Assembly: GCA_026745465.1 (NCBI GenBank)
Contig: JACYXH010000826.1
Coordinates: 8,253,724 to 8,317,723 of the forward strand
Source of the DNA: Lota lota
Taxonomy: Eukaryota; Chordata; Actinopteri; Gadiformes; Lotidae
DNA length: 64,000 nucleotides
Direction: 5' to 3'
Below the pieces are notes generated by a model that worked only from the letters and a program-made list of their open reading frames with translations, had not been told where the DNA came from and searched no databases. How positions within the stretch are numbered: the stretch's first letter is position 1; the number at the start of each line of letters is the position of its first letter. A program made the translations under genes and the position numbers. This document shows, in pieces, positions 13,571 to 28,194 of this stretch.

Positions 13571-14897
13571 AAACAGTCTGGATACTGATGGTTCTGGAAG
13601 TGGTGTGCAGCTAGACTTGCCACCCCCCACAGCTGTGGTGAGAGATTGCCTTTGAAGTGGGAAATGGAGACGGGAAGGTAATCCTGGAAAATATAGCTCT
13701 AAATAAAGCTGCATCAATGTTTCATTAGCCCACGGCTCTGGCCTGCAGGCTAACTTTCCCCAGCACAGGACCGGAGCCCAGAACACTATGATTTCGGGGA
13801 CTTTCAACTTCGGCATTGATCCCATTATGCCGTTTCTTTGTTTTCGATGGACTGACCTGTCTTCAGGGTATGCTGTACACACACCGCTTTGAGCCGACAC
13901 TCAGGCAAACACTGGCCAAGCCCTGGACTGAATAAGACTGTAAGGTGTTTTCCCTGCCAAGCACGGTTTTTAAGGTCCAGGAAAATAATAGTGTGCATGT
14001 TCTTCCACGTTTGTATAGAAAGGCTGAAGTGTGTTGACTGCTCCGCCACCACTACAGTGCTCAGCAGTAGCGGAAAGGCCACCCTGTTGATGGCAGCCAG
14101 ACTATTCCCAGGTGCTTGCGGTGATAGCCACGTTCACATTGATAATTAAAGAGCAAGAGCATTAGTTAGAACAACAAATTCATAGGACCTTTCTTTAAGC
14201 ATGCATCTACTGCCTTTTGTTGTCGTGTTTGTATTGTTACATGGAGGGAAGTGTACGGCCGAGCATATAAAATACCTTTGTTATCCAACAACTGATAATC
14301 CTGCTCGGCCATATTCATCTCCTGTCCTCCAAATTTAAAACTTCAGAGAGACTGACTAGCGTGGCCTGCCGATAAATTTGATTACGTCACAAAACATTTA
14401 ATCTTAACGCTTGAACGCTTCATTGTGAAATGGCATCTACGTCAAGCACACTGTGATAAAAATAGATATTTTCCTGGACATCTGGCTCTCTAGTCTACAT
14501 GATAATTGGTTATCCAAAGAAGGACAACAACAACACATCTGTACATGTTGCAGTGCACAGTCCGAGGGCTAAAAATAAAATAAGGAAATAAGGATTCAGG
14601 CGTATGGTCTGCTAAAGATCACCAAGCTCTGTTGGAATCAATGTGTCCCTTGACACTTAATAACTTTCATTTCCTGCCTCAGCAGAAACTTGCTCCCTCA
14701 TCACTTTACTGCAGAGTTTGGAGGTCCCCGGGCCTCTGTCAAAGATGCTGTCACTTGCATGACACCAACCCGCAGAATTGCAGCCTCGTCGCATTTCGAA
14801 TGCTGCTGCCGTCCGCAGAGCACAGGAGGAGATCCACAACGTCTTGGACATGGGCTGCATGGAGACTGATTAGAGCCACATTGTTAATGCAATGTAG

Positions 14898-14927
14898 CCC
14901 CCCCCCCCCCCCCCCCCCCCCCCCCCC
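14898..14927. repeat. Poly-C tract, 30 nt
   Basis: Thirty consecutive C, the second-longest homopolymer in the window. Confidence 0.95.
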
Positions 14928-17649
14928 TTCCCAGCCCTTGTCTGATCACACTGTGACACTGCTCATCAGCACTGTTGCCATGACAGGCCATGATGGAACT
15001 AGAAATCCACACAACATCCTTATACTCAGCTTTATGTGCTGAGTACATCTGAAAATTTAAATCCACTATTCCTTCCGTCCTCTTCTCAAAAGGACATAAC
15101 CCATTTTGCAACTGAAATGCTCTTAAACATTGCAATCCAATCCAATACACACACAGTTTCAATTAATGTAATGAGTCAGACTTCACGCAAGATTATATGA
15201 CTATATACACATTAAAAGCATCCTCAAATGAAATGAGTCAGACCTACATTTCAATTATGTGCGGTTGCACGCAATGAGGGGTAGATGCCCTTGTTGCATC
15301 GTTCCTCAAGGTGAGCCAGAGGGGAGCCCCAGCGGATGCATGGGGTGGCTGGAGAGCGTTGATGACCACCAGGACTCCACAGGGCATCTGTACGCATATA
15401 TTAGCCAACTCTCCGGAGACCCCTCTCCACCCTCTTTCTCCCTCGCATACATAAGTAATCAAGCGCAAGGCTTGGGGCTTTCAACAGCCACAAATCTAAA
15501 TGACAATTACTTGTTATGAGGGTCAAGATGAGTGGTCAGGTCGATGTAGAATCGCATTGATCATGGCACGGAGGCAGGGAGAGAGGGTCAGGGTGGCGCT
15601 CAGGGTAAATGGATGCTTTGTCAACGACCATTGTTGTACGAGAACATGCCAAGGTCAGAGGTGTCGTTGAGCTCCATGACGTGATTGCTAACAATGAAAG
15701 GCCTGTTTTCTGCTGCTGTTATCCATGATGAATCCACCAGTGCGCCTGAGCAATCCTCTGCCAGACGAAAAGGTACTTTTCCAAAAGGGATCATGATTGT
15801 GTATCGTGCTCATGCACATTTCACAGGCCAACTAATAGCAGCGCAGTGTTGTTGTTTTGGGCTGTCAGCGTTCATGTGGAAATGCCACAGTAAGTTCGGG
15901 CAAAATATGTTGTTTGGTCGGCCACACTCCACTAATGAGACCAACTCCAATATTGCGGTAATTTCATTACAGCTCCCAGTGAAAGCAATTATTGGTGCGT
16001 TCCTGACAACTTCACACCGTCTTACCCATGATCTCCCTGACAGGAAACCGCCAAGGTTTGCCACTGAGGGTGCCATAACAGTTCCTATCCCTGAGACTTT
16101 TCAAAAGCTGCTCAGAGAAACTGTGTGATTGATGACCCTGACACGAACATAACCATCTCTCTTTGTTATGGCCTGATCTGACTAGATGGGCAGCTTTTTA
16201 CCTCAATCGGACTAATTACAGAACTCAGAACTCAAGCTATGCCTTGCACTGGACACTTTATGGGCAGACAACGCCTCTGTTATACATTATTATATTATTA
16301 AAGAGGACCAGCGGGAGTAATTATGAGATTTTAGAGATAAAAGGTATAGTTGGCCATCAACAATTGCTGACCATCTCTCCATTTGGGCATCATCCAAAAA
16401 ATACACACAATGTATTTGTGAAACAAATGACCAATAATAACTCTGGGAATACTAGAATTGTAGGACTGCTGTTTTAGGAGCAGGAATGAAGATGGTCATT
16501 ACATCGTTAGAGGCTACCTCCTGTAAAGTCAAAGGGAAAACCATTACATCAATGTACGATATGCCACATTAATGTTCAATAAAAGTCTACTTTAATTAAA
16601 GACTGGCCATGTATGCATATGGTTCCATTAGTGTGGACCAGCAGTAAAGACGGGGAAAATACTGCACTGAACTATATTAAGACTATATGAAAAAATCGGC
16701 AAAGTGCAAGGGGCAGCGGTGCGAGGTTTGACAGCTAAACAGATTCTCCCCAGCGTTTATGTTGAGTTCAGCAGTTTAGCAGAACCAGGAAAAAAATGCA
16801 TTGTTTCATATTCAGCAAACAACGTGAATAGGTTTAGGAAAGCCTTTGAATTTCGAGGCGTCCGCAGTATGGCAGTAACGCAAACATAGTTTATTCATCT
16901 CACTCTCTTTAGAATGATTACAGCACAAACACACATACGAAGCCATGAAGATAATAGTGGTTGCACTGCACAGTTGAGCTGGATTCTGTCTCCACCAATA
17001 CCAACACATTTCTAACATATTGACATTGCATAAACAGAATAAATAAAACTGGAATGCATCCATGTTATGATGTGCATTTCTATTTTAAGAAGCCACTTTA
17101 GGAATCGTACACTGTTCTATGTTCAATGTGTGCATTGGTAGGCACCATCCTTCCTTAGGTGAATTCCTGAATGTAACTGATTTCTAGACGATATTAAATA
17201 ATGATTTTTGACAACTACTGTAAACAATCAGTGAGAAATTTATTAAATTAAATTAATCTTCAAATGTCATCGATGTTTTGGCATTTATGTAAGGACATAG
17301 GACATCTGTTATAACCTTAATGTATGGCAAGATTGTATAAGAAATATGACAAAGAAATAGCATAACAATCTCTAATTCAACTGTCACACCACTATACGAG
17401 TGTGCCTACACATCTACTGTTCACTCCAGCTGTTGTGAAAATGTCAGCCATTACCATTTGGATCCAATTTGAAAATGACCTGAGAATTCGGATATTTATT
17501 TTTGCATTTACTCCTCACAGGAGGACAAGAATTGATGAAAAGTGACATCGCACTGACCTTTTGGTGCTGAACATCTTGGCAGCGCTGTTCTTCAGAGCAG
17601 AGGCCGAGGGAGGTCCGAGACTTCAGGCTAGGCCTTCAAACCTGCAGGG

Positions 17650-17650
<1 letters not shown>

Positions 17651-17696
<46 letters not shown>

Positions 17697-17702
17697 CACA
17701 CA
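17651..17702. repeat. (CA)n microsatellite
   Basis: About 26 CA units with one CG interruption at 17690-17691. Confidence 0.95.
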
Positions 17703-18429
17703 ATTAACATCACAGAATTACAGAACCCTCAAGTTGCTTGGACTGCCCTTCCCACATAGACCTAAGCCAAAATCTATTAGCCTCAAAACATGCTACGTAC
17801 TGGGTAACTCAAATGTATTAGGCATGTATAGTAGCATAGTATAACTCAGATTTTTGTATTAAAGGGACCACGTGTAAGAATCAGATATTCCTTCTCATTA
17901 CTGGCCCCTATGGCTGCAGCCTGCTGGAGTTCGCTCATTAAGAGCACTGGAGCTCGAGCGCCAGTGAAACAATTGGGTGGATTGGGTTGAAACAATGGGT
18001 TGAAACAATTACAATCATAAACATATGTTAGATATAATCATAAATAAACATTCATATTAAAAAGGTACTGAAAAAACAAAAAATGTTGCCATTATCTGCG
18101 CTTAGACGCTACTTTCTTGTTTTCTTCACAGCAAAACTGGCCCGGTTCAAATAAATCAGCCCACAGGCTGTTCTACACAATGGCGAGAGTCTGGAAGGTC
18201 TCATTTGTTAAGTCCAATTTCAACCTCTTCACATAATGTCAATTTAAAGCGAATTATGCAATAGAAATCATACACGCAGCCCCTTTAAATACGGAACAAA
18301 TATGGTCCACCATGATACAAAATATTTCAATGAATGGCCACATTGCACACGTGTGTGTGGACTTAACCACACCATCACCATGAGCAGTGCAGAAGTACCG
18401 AGACAATTCAAATTCCATTAAAAGTAAAA

Positions 18430-18455
18430 GGGATTACACATGCTTGTGTAATCCC
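18430..18455. repeat. Perfect 11-bp hairpin with TA-rich palindrome beside it
   Basis: GGGATTACACA (18430-18440) and TGTGTAATCCC (18445-18455) pair exactly over a TGCT loop. Immediately after it, 18457-18492 forms a second AT-only palindrome centred on a TTAAAT-type core. The pair may be the remains of a small DNA element. Confidence 0.6.
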
Positions 18456-19947
18456 ATATATATTATATATGTTAAATACATATATAATATAATGCAAGTC
18501 ACACTGTTAAACTCCCCCAAACCCTCTCTTTAAAGCCTGCCGTGCCCTCTACCATATATAATTGCTCACAGTGATTGGCGGGAGTCCCTGCTCTTTCATG
18601 TAAAGGTTATTAGAGCCAGTGCTAGAGGAGTTGGAGGAAAAGAAAAGACAGGCATCAATAATTAATGTGGAGGCCTATGTAGACCTTCTCAGCCCCCCTC
18701 CGTGTCTATAATGAGATGAGTGGAGGGCCACAGGGAGAGAGGGAAGGAGAAAGGGAGGGAGGGAAGGTGAGAAGCCAAAAGGAGACCAGAGTGATTAAAA
18801 CCACTTGCTGGGCCCTTTCTAGCACTTGCCCCGGAACTAAAGTGTGCGTACCGACGCGCACGTGTCTGAGGCCACCCCACCTGACCCATACTACTTGCTC
18901 ATCTCCCTCTGAAGAGGACTATGTAGCCCTAGTGTTAAGGCTAACTGTGTAAAGTGAGTAGGGTAACACACGATGACTAAGGTTAGGGTAAAGTGGGAGG
19001 GGCCAATATGGGAGACATTTACTGTATGTTTAAAGGAAATATAATTATTATATACTATACATATAAAGAAAGTATAATCATAATCTTGCCTATATTTTAT
19101 ATGACTGAAAATAAGTGTGGAAAAACACCTATATATATATATATATATAAACCTTAGATGTTTCACCAATATAGTTAGATTCTCAGGGACCATTCTAAGA
19201 AAAGCAGGTTCCGAATACCTGTCCAAACTCAGTAATGATAGCCCCTCCGTAATAATACTAACAGTCAACCTACACATATATTCGATGTTGAATAATCGTA
19301 CTTGGGTTAACCTTTATTGAAATGTAAGAATCAGTTGCTTCTAGAACAAACTCCGGATTGCATGATGAATTGCATGATTCAATTGCCAATCTGTAATATA
19401 TAGTTGCACTATTATACTTCATTCATCCTACAAGCCTTACCTTCATCGAAGTAGAACACCTCGACTACAATGACGAGCTGAACCATACAATGTTGTGTTG
19501 CCACAACACTAACCCCATTGGATAGCCCCCTTATTTAATGGGAGAGAGTTTGAGCAAATATGACCTGATCTCCCATATTGAGTAATGTTAATTTACACAG
19601 AAGTAGGTCCAAAGAATGACATATGTTTGATAATAAGAAAATCGCTTGGATTAAGGATTATAGGAATATAATTCCAGAAGTGACAACAAAACAATGCAAA
19701 GCCGTTAGGCGAGCATAGGTCAGGTGCTGTCAGGGCAAAAGGCACAGCTGTTCGATCAGACAATATCAAGAGTTGTGTGCTCTGTCAGATGTCGACTGCC
19801 TGAATTTGACCTCATTTGCCGTGGCTTCTGTGCAGTGTTAGAAGAGGCCTGACCTACATCTGCATCACTCGAATAACTATTCCCATTATGATGTAATTCG
19901 TAATGAGTAAACAGCAGAAAGCAAACCCTTCAAAGCTACAGGTAAAC

Positions 19948-20088
<141 letters not shown>

Positions 20089-21628
20089 AATAACCTCAAA
20101 CTCATTACAAACTATTTCATGAAACAAACGGTTTTCCAATCGGTGGGAAATGTGGCGCCCAGCGGGTGGGGGTTTCATAGAAAGACACTTTCATAGAGTC
20201 AGACAATATCTGTTTTCGTTGCCGCCAAAATGTGTCTCATCCTAACATTTGTCACAGTGTTGCAGGGATTTCAAATGATTACGTGGACAGCCTCTAAACC
20301 AAACCCCCGCGCTTGCCTGGAAACAAAAACCCTTCAAGCTTTCAACAAATGAATTAGTTATTTTGGGTAACGTTTATACAGGGACAATTTTGTTTGGATG
20401 GCAGGGTGCTGCAGCCTAACCTAATACACTATTCTTTTTTGAGGATTCTTTTTTGAACAGTAAATGGATGGACAACTTGAAGGTGAGGAACATTGGTGGA
20501 AAACATATGAGATGTGCTCTTTGTATACTTCATAAATAAATAACACATTAACCATCTCGGGTCTTATTTGAGATGGCATTCTGGTGTGCCAATGGCTTCT
20601 AGGGACAGGATGCTTGCCTTTACTTCTCCATCTCATCTTCAGGGGAAGAAGCCCTTCCGTTCCCCTGACATGAATGGATGTTGTGGGTTTGCCACCTCCA
20701 CGGCAAAAAGATGAGAAAAAAACATGGATCCTCTACGTGTTTCCCTTGCTAAACTTCATTAATCCAGCCTTGTGTTTCAACTTAATTGTCTCTAGTAGGG
20801 CAGACCATACTGACAAACACTATCAGCATCCGTGCATGTAATGGATTGGGGTGAAACTTTCAGAAAGACTTTTGGTTTTGATGAGAAACAGCTACCCAAA
20901 GAAACTGGTCTGATGCAGGCCACATTGCTACGGAGCAACATGTATCATAACAGAAGACAAACTAGGTCTGGATCTAGTGCAACATCTGTGACAGCTCTAC
21001 CCCACACTACAGGCGATGCATTTCGTTTCGTTTGATAAAAATAGTAATGTTTTTAACTTAGAATTTGTATTCTGAGCTGCCCTTGGGTTTATGCAAGACA
21101 GTCGAGAGAGCCGAACGTGGGTAAAGATGTCAGCAGTAAATTTGGTTTTCTTGGATTAAATCCAGAATGTAAATTTTTTTATTGATCAGACAGCATGGTT
21201 TGATGGCCTAGAAAGCACGCGCGTCACTAAGAAGACGCTAAAAAGCAGTAGAAGAGGTTGTGTGTCAAATAATCAAACTCAAAGAATACAGCTGCAGAGC
21301 AACAGTGGCACTCCTCTCCTATATGCGAGGTGATGAGCCACTACAAATGGATGATAAACCAGACTAAAGAAGGATTTTACATGAATGAATCACTTTGAAA
21401 AGTCCCCACCTGCAGTGGCATTTCAATCGGCGCCGAGACTACTGCAGTGAAATGACTCATCAGCTTCTCCTCGTTTCCCCCTGCTTCTGCCTCTTTTATC
21501 TTCCCCTGTTGTCCTGCCCCATGGACGGCACCTCAGCGTTGTTTACACCACTCTTATTTCCCCCATCGCCAACGCCTTTCCTTGGTCTGTGTGTCAACAC
21601 ACACACGCAAGCCGCATGCACAAACACA

Positions 21629-21660
<32 letters not shown>

Positions 21661-24061
21661 CACACACACACGGTATGTTTCCTGAACTAATAGGGGTCAC
21701 ATTAGCCTGGCAGGAAGCACAATGCCATTATGCAATGCTCAGTCAATTACTGGGCAACGGGTAAACACCCTCTCAGTCATTTCTGACGCTCATATTTGCG
21801 CACTCCTAATGGCGGCGATGCGTGCCTGTTATCTACACAGGAGAATCGTATCAGCCTCTCTCGGCGGACACACTGCAATATACCTGGCTGAGGTCAATTG
21901 CGTCATTGTTGGGTTGCCCCGGATAAGAACAACTGACTGCCCTAACAGAGACATCTTAATGTCGATTTCACCGGTGCCTTGTGTCGCAGGAAGAGCATTA
22001 TGGATTTGTTGGACATAAGGATTTGTTGTACATACATGTTTTACTTGAATATTGACAGGATAAATAAGTTATTATTATAGTCACTACTTTGAAATAGCAG
22101 GATATGGAGAAATATTTCAATTCATTTATACATACAACGTTATTTACAGTATGCATTAAGCACCAACAAAGTTTGACAATTTGTTGCAATATCTTATCTC
22201 AATCATTTGACATATATATTTGTTTATATCTATGTATTTATCTTGTATGGCCAATAAGGTCAGACTTGAAATATAAGCGTTTGACAGTGTTAACACAAAG
22301 TCCTACATATTTAAATATGTTGCTGTGTCAACAACACACTGTCCCTTATACGTATTTCAAACTCTTGACGTCATCAATGCAAAAATATACATATTGTATT
22401 TTCTTTGCATAACTCTTCTAATATTTGAAGGCTCTTCTTCCAACTCAAACAACAGGAGTGAAATAAGTTTTACGTTTAGTATAGGCCTAGTCACCCTTTC
22501 TCCCAAATAAAGAAATGATAGAAATTGATTTATTTCATATTAGTCTTATTTGTTAGATGGGACACTGGTTGACATTTTACTCTTGGATTGCTGAACATCA
22601 ACATTCTCTGTAATATTAATATAAATTGGTTTGGAGTATGTGTGAACAATCTAAAAGAGTGAAGGCAGCAGAATACACAAACAATACAACAGCATTGATG
22701 CAGTAATTAAAAAGTAATTGCAGTTTGAAATTCTGGTGCATGAACTTTTTGATGTGGGGTGGAATGCTTGTAGATTAATTGGATGTAGAATATTGAATCT
22801 TGACTATGGTGATCTTGGAAATCTTTTGAGATGGAGCTCCTGAGAGTCTAATACATTTGCTGAATTTGAGATGTTTAATTTCATAACTTTTTGTCATTTT
22901 TTTAATTTTGTGGATGTTGATTAGGTACACTAATCTTTCAAGTTAAAATGTTGATGTCCTCTTTTCAGTCTGAAAAATGTGCCTCTCACCATCAAGTAAG
23001 TGAATACTTACTGAGTCAACCAGTGACAACGTGTCTTTCCATGCTTTTATTGGCAGAGTACCAAAGAAAATCAGAGCCATGATTAAAAAGCTTTGGTCAA
23101 AAACTCCATGGGAAAACCCAAAAAAGCAATGTACGAACAAAAACAAGTTGCATATTGGCTTGTTGATTAATTATCCTCTGGCCTCAATCTACTTTGTGTA
23201 ATGTTATTTTTAAACATTTGAAACAACGTACACAACATATAGGTATATAAAGAGCTATATCTCCCTCCTATGGATGGACATATTTTGGATACTGAGGTTG
23301 TTTCTTTAAGCTATAATAGGCCTACGTATTAGGACAATCATATAGTTGTTGTTGCGATTAACTCTTGACCAATAAAAGCAAAAGCAGGAAATAAATACTG
23401 AAATGGAGCACTATTCCTATGCCAGTTATTCCTCCCATTAACTGCATTATTCAGCTGTGATGTTATGACTAGCTTGCTCTATAGCCAGAGAGAGGCTATG
23501 CCAAGCAGGGAAAGATGCTGATTTGAAACAGAGTGAATCGCTTACCTCAGATAACTGTCTCTCTATTTTCCCAGCCACGTCTATTTTTATCCCTTAATGT
23601 GCCCCAACGTTTCTGTGTGCATGGGCTCTGTGGAAGATGACAGTGGCGAAAAGAGGAAACTTCAGCTTTTCCAGGGTACTGGCTCTTGGCAAGGTATGTA
23701 CAACAGCGAAAATGCTGTCAGTTTAAGTTATGGGTGTGCATGCTGGTTAGGGACATTTCTCTGCTGAGTCACGTCACTGAATAACGTTAGGTTGACAGAG
23801 ACTAATGCCCATAAAACAGTCATGCAAAAATGATTTTTCTTTCTTTGAGAACAGTCCATGAGGAGGATCACACGCAATTGGTTTTCTACTGAAGCCAAAT
23901 TAGACAATAAAACAAAATCACAACCAGTAGACAAATGTAGATCAACACATTTGATTAAAACGGTAAATGGGTTCAAAAAGGATTGACCATTTACAATTTA
24001 GTCAGCAGAAACTTCTATATATATGTATTTAGATTAATGTCATGAATGAGCAGTAGACTGT

Positions 24062-24134
24062 GGATGTTGGGGTTCAAATCCGGAACTTTTGGGCCGGGAG
24101 TCAACACCCCTCACCACTCGACCATCCTTACCCC
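24062..24134 (-). repeat. tRNA-like SINE head or tRNA pseudogene
   Basis: On the minus strand the segment reads like a degenerate tRNA. TGGTCGAGTGG at 24114-24124 resembles an RNA polymerase III A box and GGATTTGAACC at 24071-24081 resembles a B box, about 32 nt apart. The start is reminiscent of Leu or Ser tRNAs. The acceptor and T stems do not pair properly, so a functional tRNA is unlikely. I cannot see a clear SINE body or tail. Confidence 0.45.
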
Positions 24135-26798
24135 AGTTGTTGAAAACAAAATGACAAAGCGCATCTATTTAACTACAACAACAACAATAACAATATCCTT
24201 TACCTTAACAATCGGTCATTTGGATTAAGATCAGACAGGCTGTGGGCAGCAGGGATACATACTATAATGTTGTGGCTGTGGAGGGGTAGGGGTAGGATGG
24301 GAAGAATGCTTACCAGCCTGTTCTGAGGGGAGGGGGCAGGCAGCCGAGAGGGTCAATAGGCTAGGATACTGTAGCTTAACATGGCAAATCCTCTCTAATC
24401 CACTGCCAGTGCCATGACGTGGTTTACTTTAGGTCTACGCATGTAAAGCTGCTATGGACCCAGGCCAAGACTGCTACATTAGCAAGGAACAAACTACGAA
24501 TAACATGCATGCGTTTGGTTGTATCTCCCTGTGAGAACTATGGGTGTCCCTACACCTTTAACTAATTTGAGTTTCAATATACCTTGAAGGGAAACAAAAC
24601 GCATGATTCAGAGCAGGTTAAAAGTATTTTTCAATGGGTGTGAAAGTATTCCCTTCCACACTGGGGTATTGCAGGCAGGCGTGGTTAAAGCATAGAAGGA
24701 TAATTGTAGCAGATTCGCAATGGCCAAGATCCAAACAATGTGTTTGTAAATGTTACGTCCACAGCAAACCCTTGCAAATCAAACTGGATTGAAACTTTTG
24801 GCCACTCATCATCAACAAGGCTTACAATCAAGAGGGGATGGGGGGTAGAGACAGAACAAGCCTATAAACAATAATGTAATTTCATTTCATTTCGTGGAAG
24901 GACCTCCAGATGGATACCTGGAATCACAACAGAGTGCAATAAATCACTATGTCACAGGAATTGTCATTACGTAATTGCTTTCTTGTAGATCTAGGCTGGC
25001 TTCTGTCTATCTCTCTCTCTCTATTAAAAAAAACATGTTTAGCATTTCATAAATATTTTACTAGCAGTCTGTACGGTAAACCCTTTGGACTGAAATATAA
25101 AGTATACGTATATACGTATAAAATACATAATATTACTGTGAAAGTGCATGTGGAGTGCTGAGGTTTAACAGCATTTTACTGATCATATCTATCATATCTA
25201 TAAACATAATGCAGTGCATGATTTGTAATAATAAGAAAGAAAATCACAAATATAAGCGAATACGTTATGCATGACTACTAGATAATTAGGTGAGACATAA
25301 CATCTTCTCATATCAAAGTGGCTGTAGAGATAGTTAATCATTCAACTCCTTAAGCAGCTCCCAATATTACTAAACAAAACATTTCATCCAACACTCATCA
25401 GGAAGAATGTGGGACAGGGCATCTTTGATTTATTCCACTGTTCTATAAAATATGGAGGATATGTTGGCTCCAATGAATGTTTAAAGGTTGTACTGAAACA
25501 AAACAACGCCTTGGTCCAGCTACTCTGCCTTTAACTATATTGGAGATTCCCGTTTCCCTGCACATCTGTAAAGTGTATGCATTTAGATGGCGTCATCTCT
25601 GAAAGGCTTATTAAATGTGTTAGGCGTAGATCATTCATTATTTTGATATGCTGTCAAAACTTCAAGTTGAATTTTATATGGAGTTAAAATAAAGCTCCAT
25701 GTCGTGCAAATAATGTAAAAAGCTGAGTGATGGAGTGGGACTTTTATTGAGTTTCAGTGGGAATTCTGCATACAGAATCATCATCACTCTGTGCAAAAAT
25801 GGAATCCCATCATTGTAGATGCAAATTGAAGAAAAATATAAAAATAATACTTTTCAAAACAATAATAAATTAACATTTTGGGGAATTCATTTTCATTCAA
25901 CACCAACAAAGATTTGACCGATTATTTTATGAGAGATAATCTGTGGAATTTCATACAATACATGAATATTAAATGCTGGGAATTCAACAAAGCAGCACCA
26001 CATCATTATTGAATCTGTAGTAGTCTGCCTGGCAACAAGTGAGGGGAGGTGTTACAGTGATTTTTTTATTTTTTATTCCTCTGGGTAGCAAGAGGGTACT
26101 CTGGCCTACCTGGAAGCTCAGTGCTCATTAATGAGTGTACAGACAGAGATGAGACTGCATGCAGCTGTTCCAGCACTGGGTGGTTACATGACAGAGGAGC
26201 CTAGCCCTGATAGTGGTGGGCTATACGCAATAGAACATATAAAAGACTAAACACACAATATATCATCATAACCACATTTATCAAATCCTGGGTATTCTTC
26301 ATGTGCATGCTGACATTTTTATTTTGATAGAAATTATTGTTTTTGAATAGGTAGAATTACTTCAAATAATGGTTTAGCATCATCAATATGAACCGCAACG
26401 CAATAATCAGTAGGACACAGCAAACACTGAATACAATTTATAGATCTGATCATTTAAATCAGTTAGTCCATGCATAATGAGATACTACTACTGAAGCCAG
26501 CGGCATGGGTGTGTATGCATGTGTACATTTTAACCACCAATCTAAAATCAATATTTTGCCTTCAAAGTTTAAGCTGGTTGGTAATACAACTTTTTTTTGT
26601 TTAGCAGTTGTATGGTTTAAAACTGAAAACATATTTCATAAAACAAAGTGTACATAAAACAAAGACAAGACATGAGTCACTCGAGTATTATCTGCAACCA
26701 GTTGGATATTAGGTGGATATTAGGCTGTTAATAAAGGGATTCTAACCTCATTGGGGTTAGGGAGTTACTTGCTACTAACCTCTTCCATCTCTAAATTA

Positions 26799-26825
26799 TG
26801 ACCTTGAACAAACTTTTGACCTTGA
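26799..26825 (-). promoter_or_regulatory. Two TCAAGGTCA half-sites, 18 bp apart
   Basis: TGACCTTGA occurs at 26799-26807 and 26817-26825 inside a 15-bp direct duplication ending AACAAAC. On the minus strand each is TCAAGGTCA, the extended half-site bound by SF-1, LRH-1 and ERR nuclear receptors. The match is exact; occupancy and target gene are unknown. Confidence 0.35.
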
Positions 26826-28116
26826 ACAAACACGAGAAGGTTGTATTATATCCACTGAATGACTTTCGGCTCTCTATTAACCAATCCATACATTTCTTCC
26901 TGTTAATAAAGTTATGTAAATATTTATCTTCATTTACTGATATTACATTTATTTTATTGGCTCTGTAGGATCAACTGTAGGTACTTAAGACTAGTGCTAC
27001 TCTACCTATAACTTAAGGTTTTTATGAAAGGTTTTTGTTTATCTTATGGATCACTATTTGCAGGGTTTCTGTCTATGTTGATTCTGATGGAATTGGTAAG
27101 TGCAACATTTCCCTTAAGGGATAAACAAAGTGCAATCTTATACCTTATCATCTTAACTTCACCTATGGACTTGCTGACCTGTCTTGGCTTAAGTAAAAAA
27201 GTTAATAAGATATTAAGTGGTCCTTGCTCTCCTATTTACATCCACAATATGCGCTGTATGCAACTTAAAGGCTATTCATACGTGCTATGCAATCCTGTAA
27301 TTGACTAGGCTACTCTGCTGGGATGCACCTTGGGCAACAGTGATGGCTCATTTAATTAATCTTCATTCCCAACACAGAGATCTCTAGTTGCTGAGGTTAG
27401 CACTTTCCACGGCACAGCTAGAACCACCAACAAAACGTAATACAACATAGTAGTATGAGAGAAAGATGTTTGTAAAAGCCACATGCTTATTCCTTTTAAA
27501 ATAAACATCCTGTTATCCTGCTGTCACGATATTTGACAAACGTATACTTTTTCAATTCAGTTATTGGCGAGCACTGTTCAGAAGCAGCATACACTGCGTG
27601 TTTCCACCTTATATAAACACTGAGCGGCGTTTCAGGCAACGTGTTTTATTTCATAATAAAATATATATGAACACTTGAAAAAGTAAACCTCCACAACAGA
27701 CCCCGACTTGACAAGACTAAGCCAGTGTGTGCATCGATGGAGAAACAACACATTATTACAGCTTGTTCTACGCGGGTACTTACTTTTACGTAGTAGGGTC
27801 GTACGGCCGATGGGCAAGTTCAGTTTGCAAACATATTCAGGAGCCAGCTTCCCTTGTCTTGTTTGGTCGTGGGGTGTTTATCAGGGATGTAGTGTTGTAG
27901 CCTGACAGTTGACGACATGCAGAGTCATTTGACCTTCTAATAGAAACTACCATTTCTAAGACGTAGAGTAGGGGAGGAGCGGAACATACCAAACGGTTCC
28001 ACCTAAACGTTCTCATTGCCCGACGGAACGCCTGGAACGGGATGCTCCAAATGAGCGTTATTGGCGAGAGAGAGAGAGAGAGGGTGGGACGTTCAGTTAC
28101 GTGGGTTTAGCGGCGT

Positions 28117-28194
28117 GGGAGAGGGCGGGACTTCTGATGGAAGGATATCCGTTTTCGGTACATATTTTTTACTATTGCTTGGTCACATTTTTCA
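28117..28194 (+). repeat. Interspersed repeat copy A
   Basis: About 78 bp that match 39528-39595 in inverted orientation at roughly 80% by eye. Shared features are AGGGCGGGACTTC, GGATATCCGTTT and TTGCTT.GTCA. Two such copies 11 kb apart imply a dispersed family, which I cannot name. Confidence 0.55.

Larger units (their letters stand above)
20089..28116. other. Intergenic sequence, no gene seen
   Basis: No exon could be supported. Contents are a CA/CACG tract (about 21,600-21,671), the tRNA-like repeat head at 24,062-24,134, a tandem pair of nuclear-receptor-type half-sites at 26,799-26,825, and a TATA-like motif at about 27,609-27,618. Repeat-free stretches such as 25,400-25,830 look like candidate conserved DNA, but I cannot test this. 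Confidence 0.5.
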
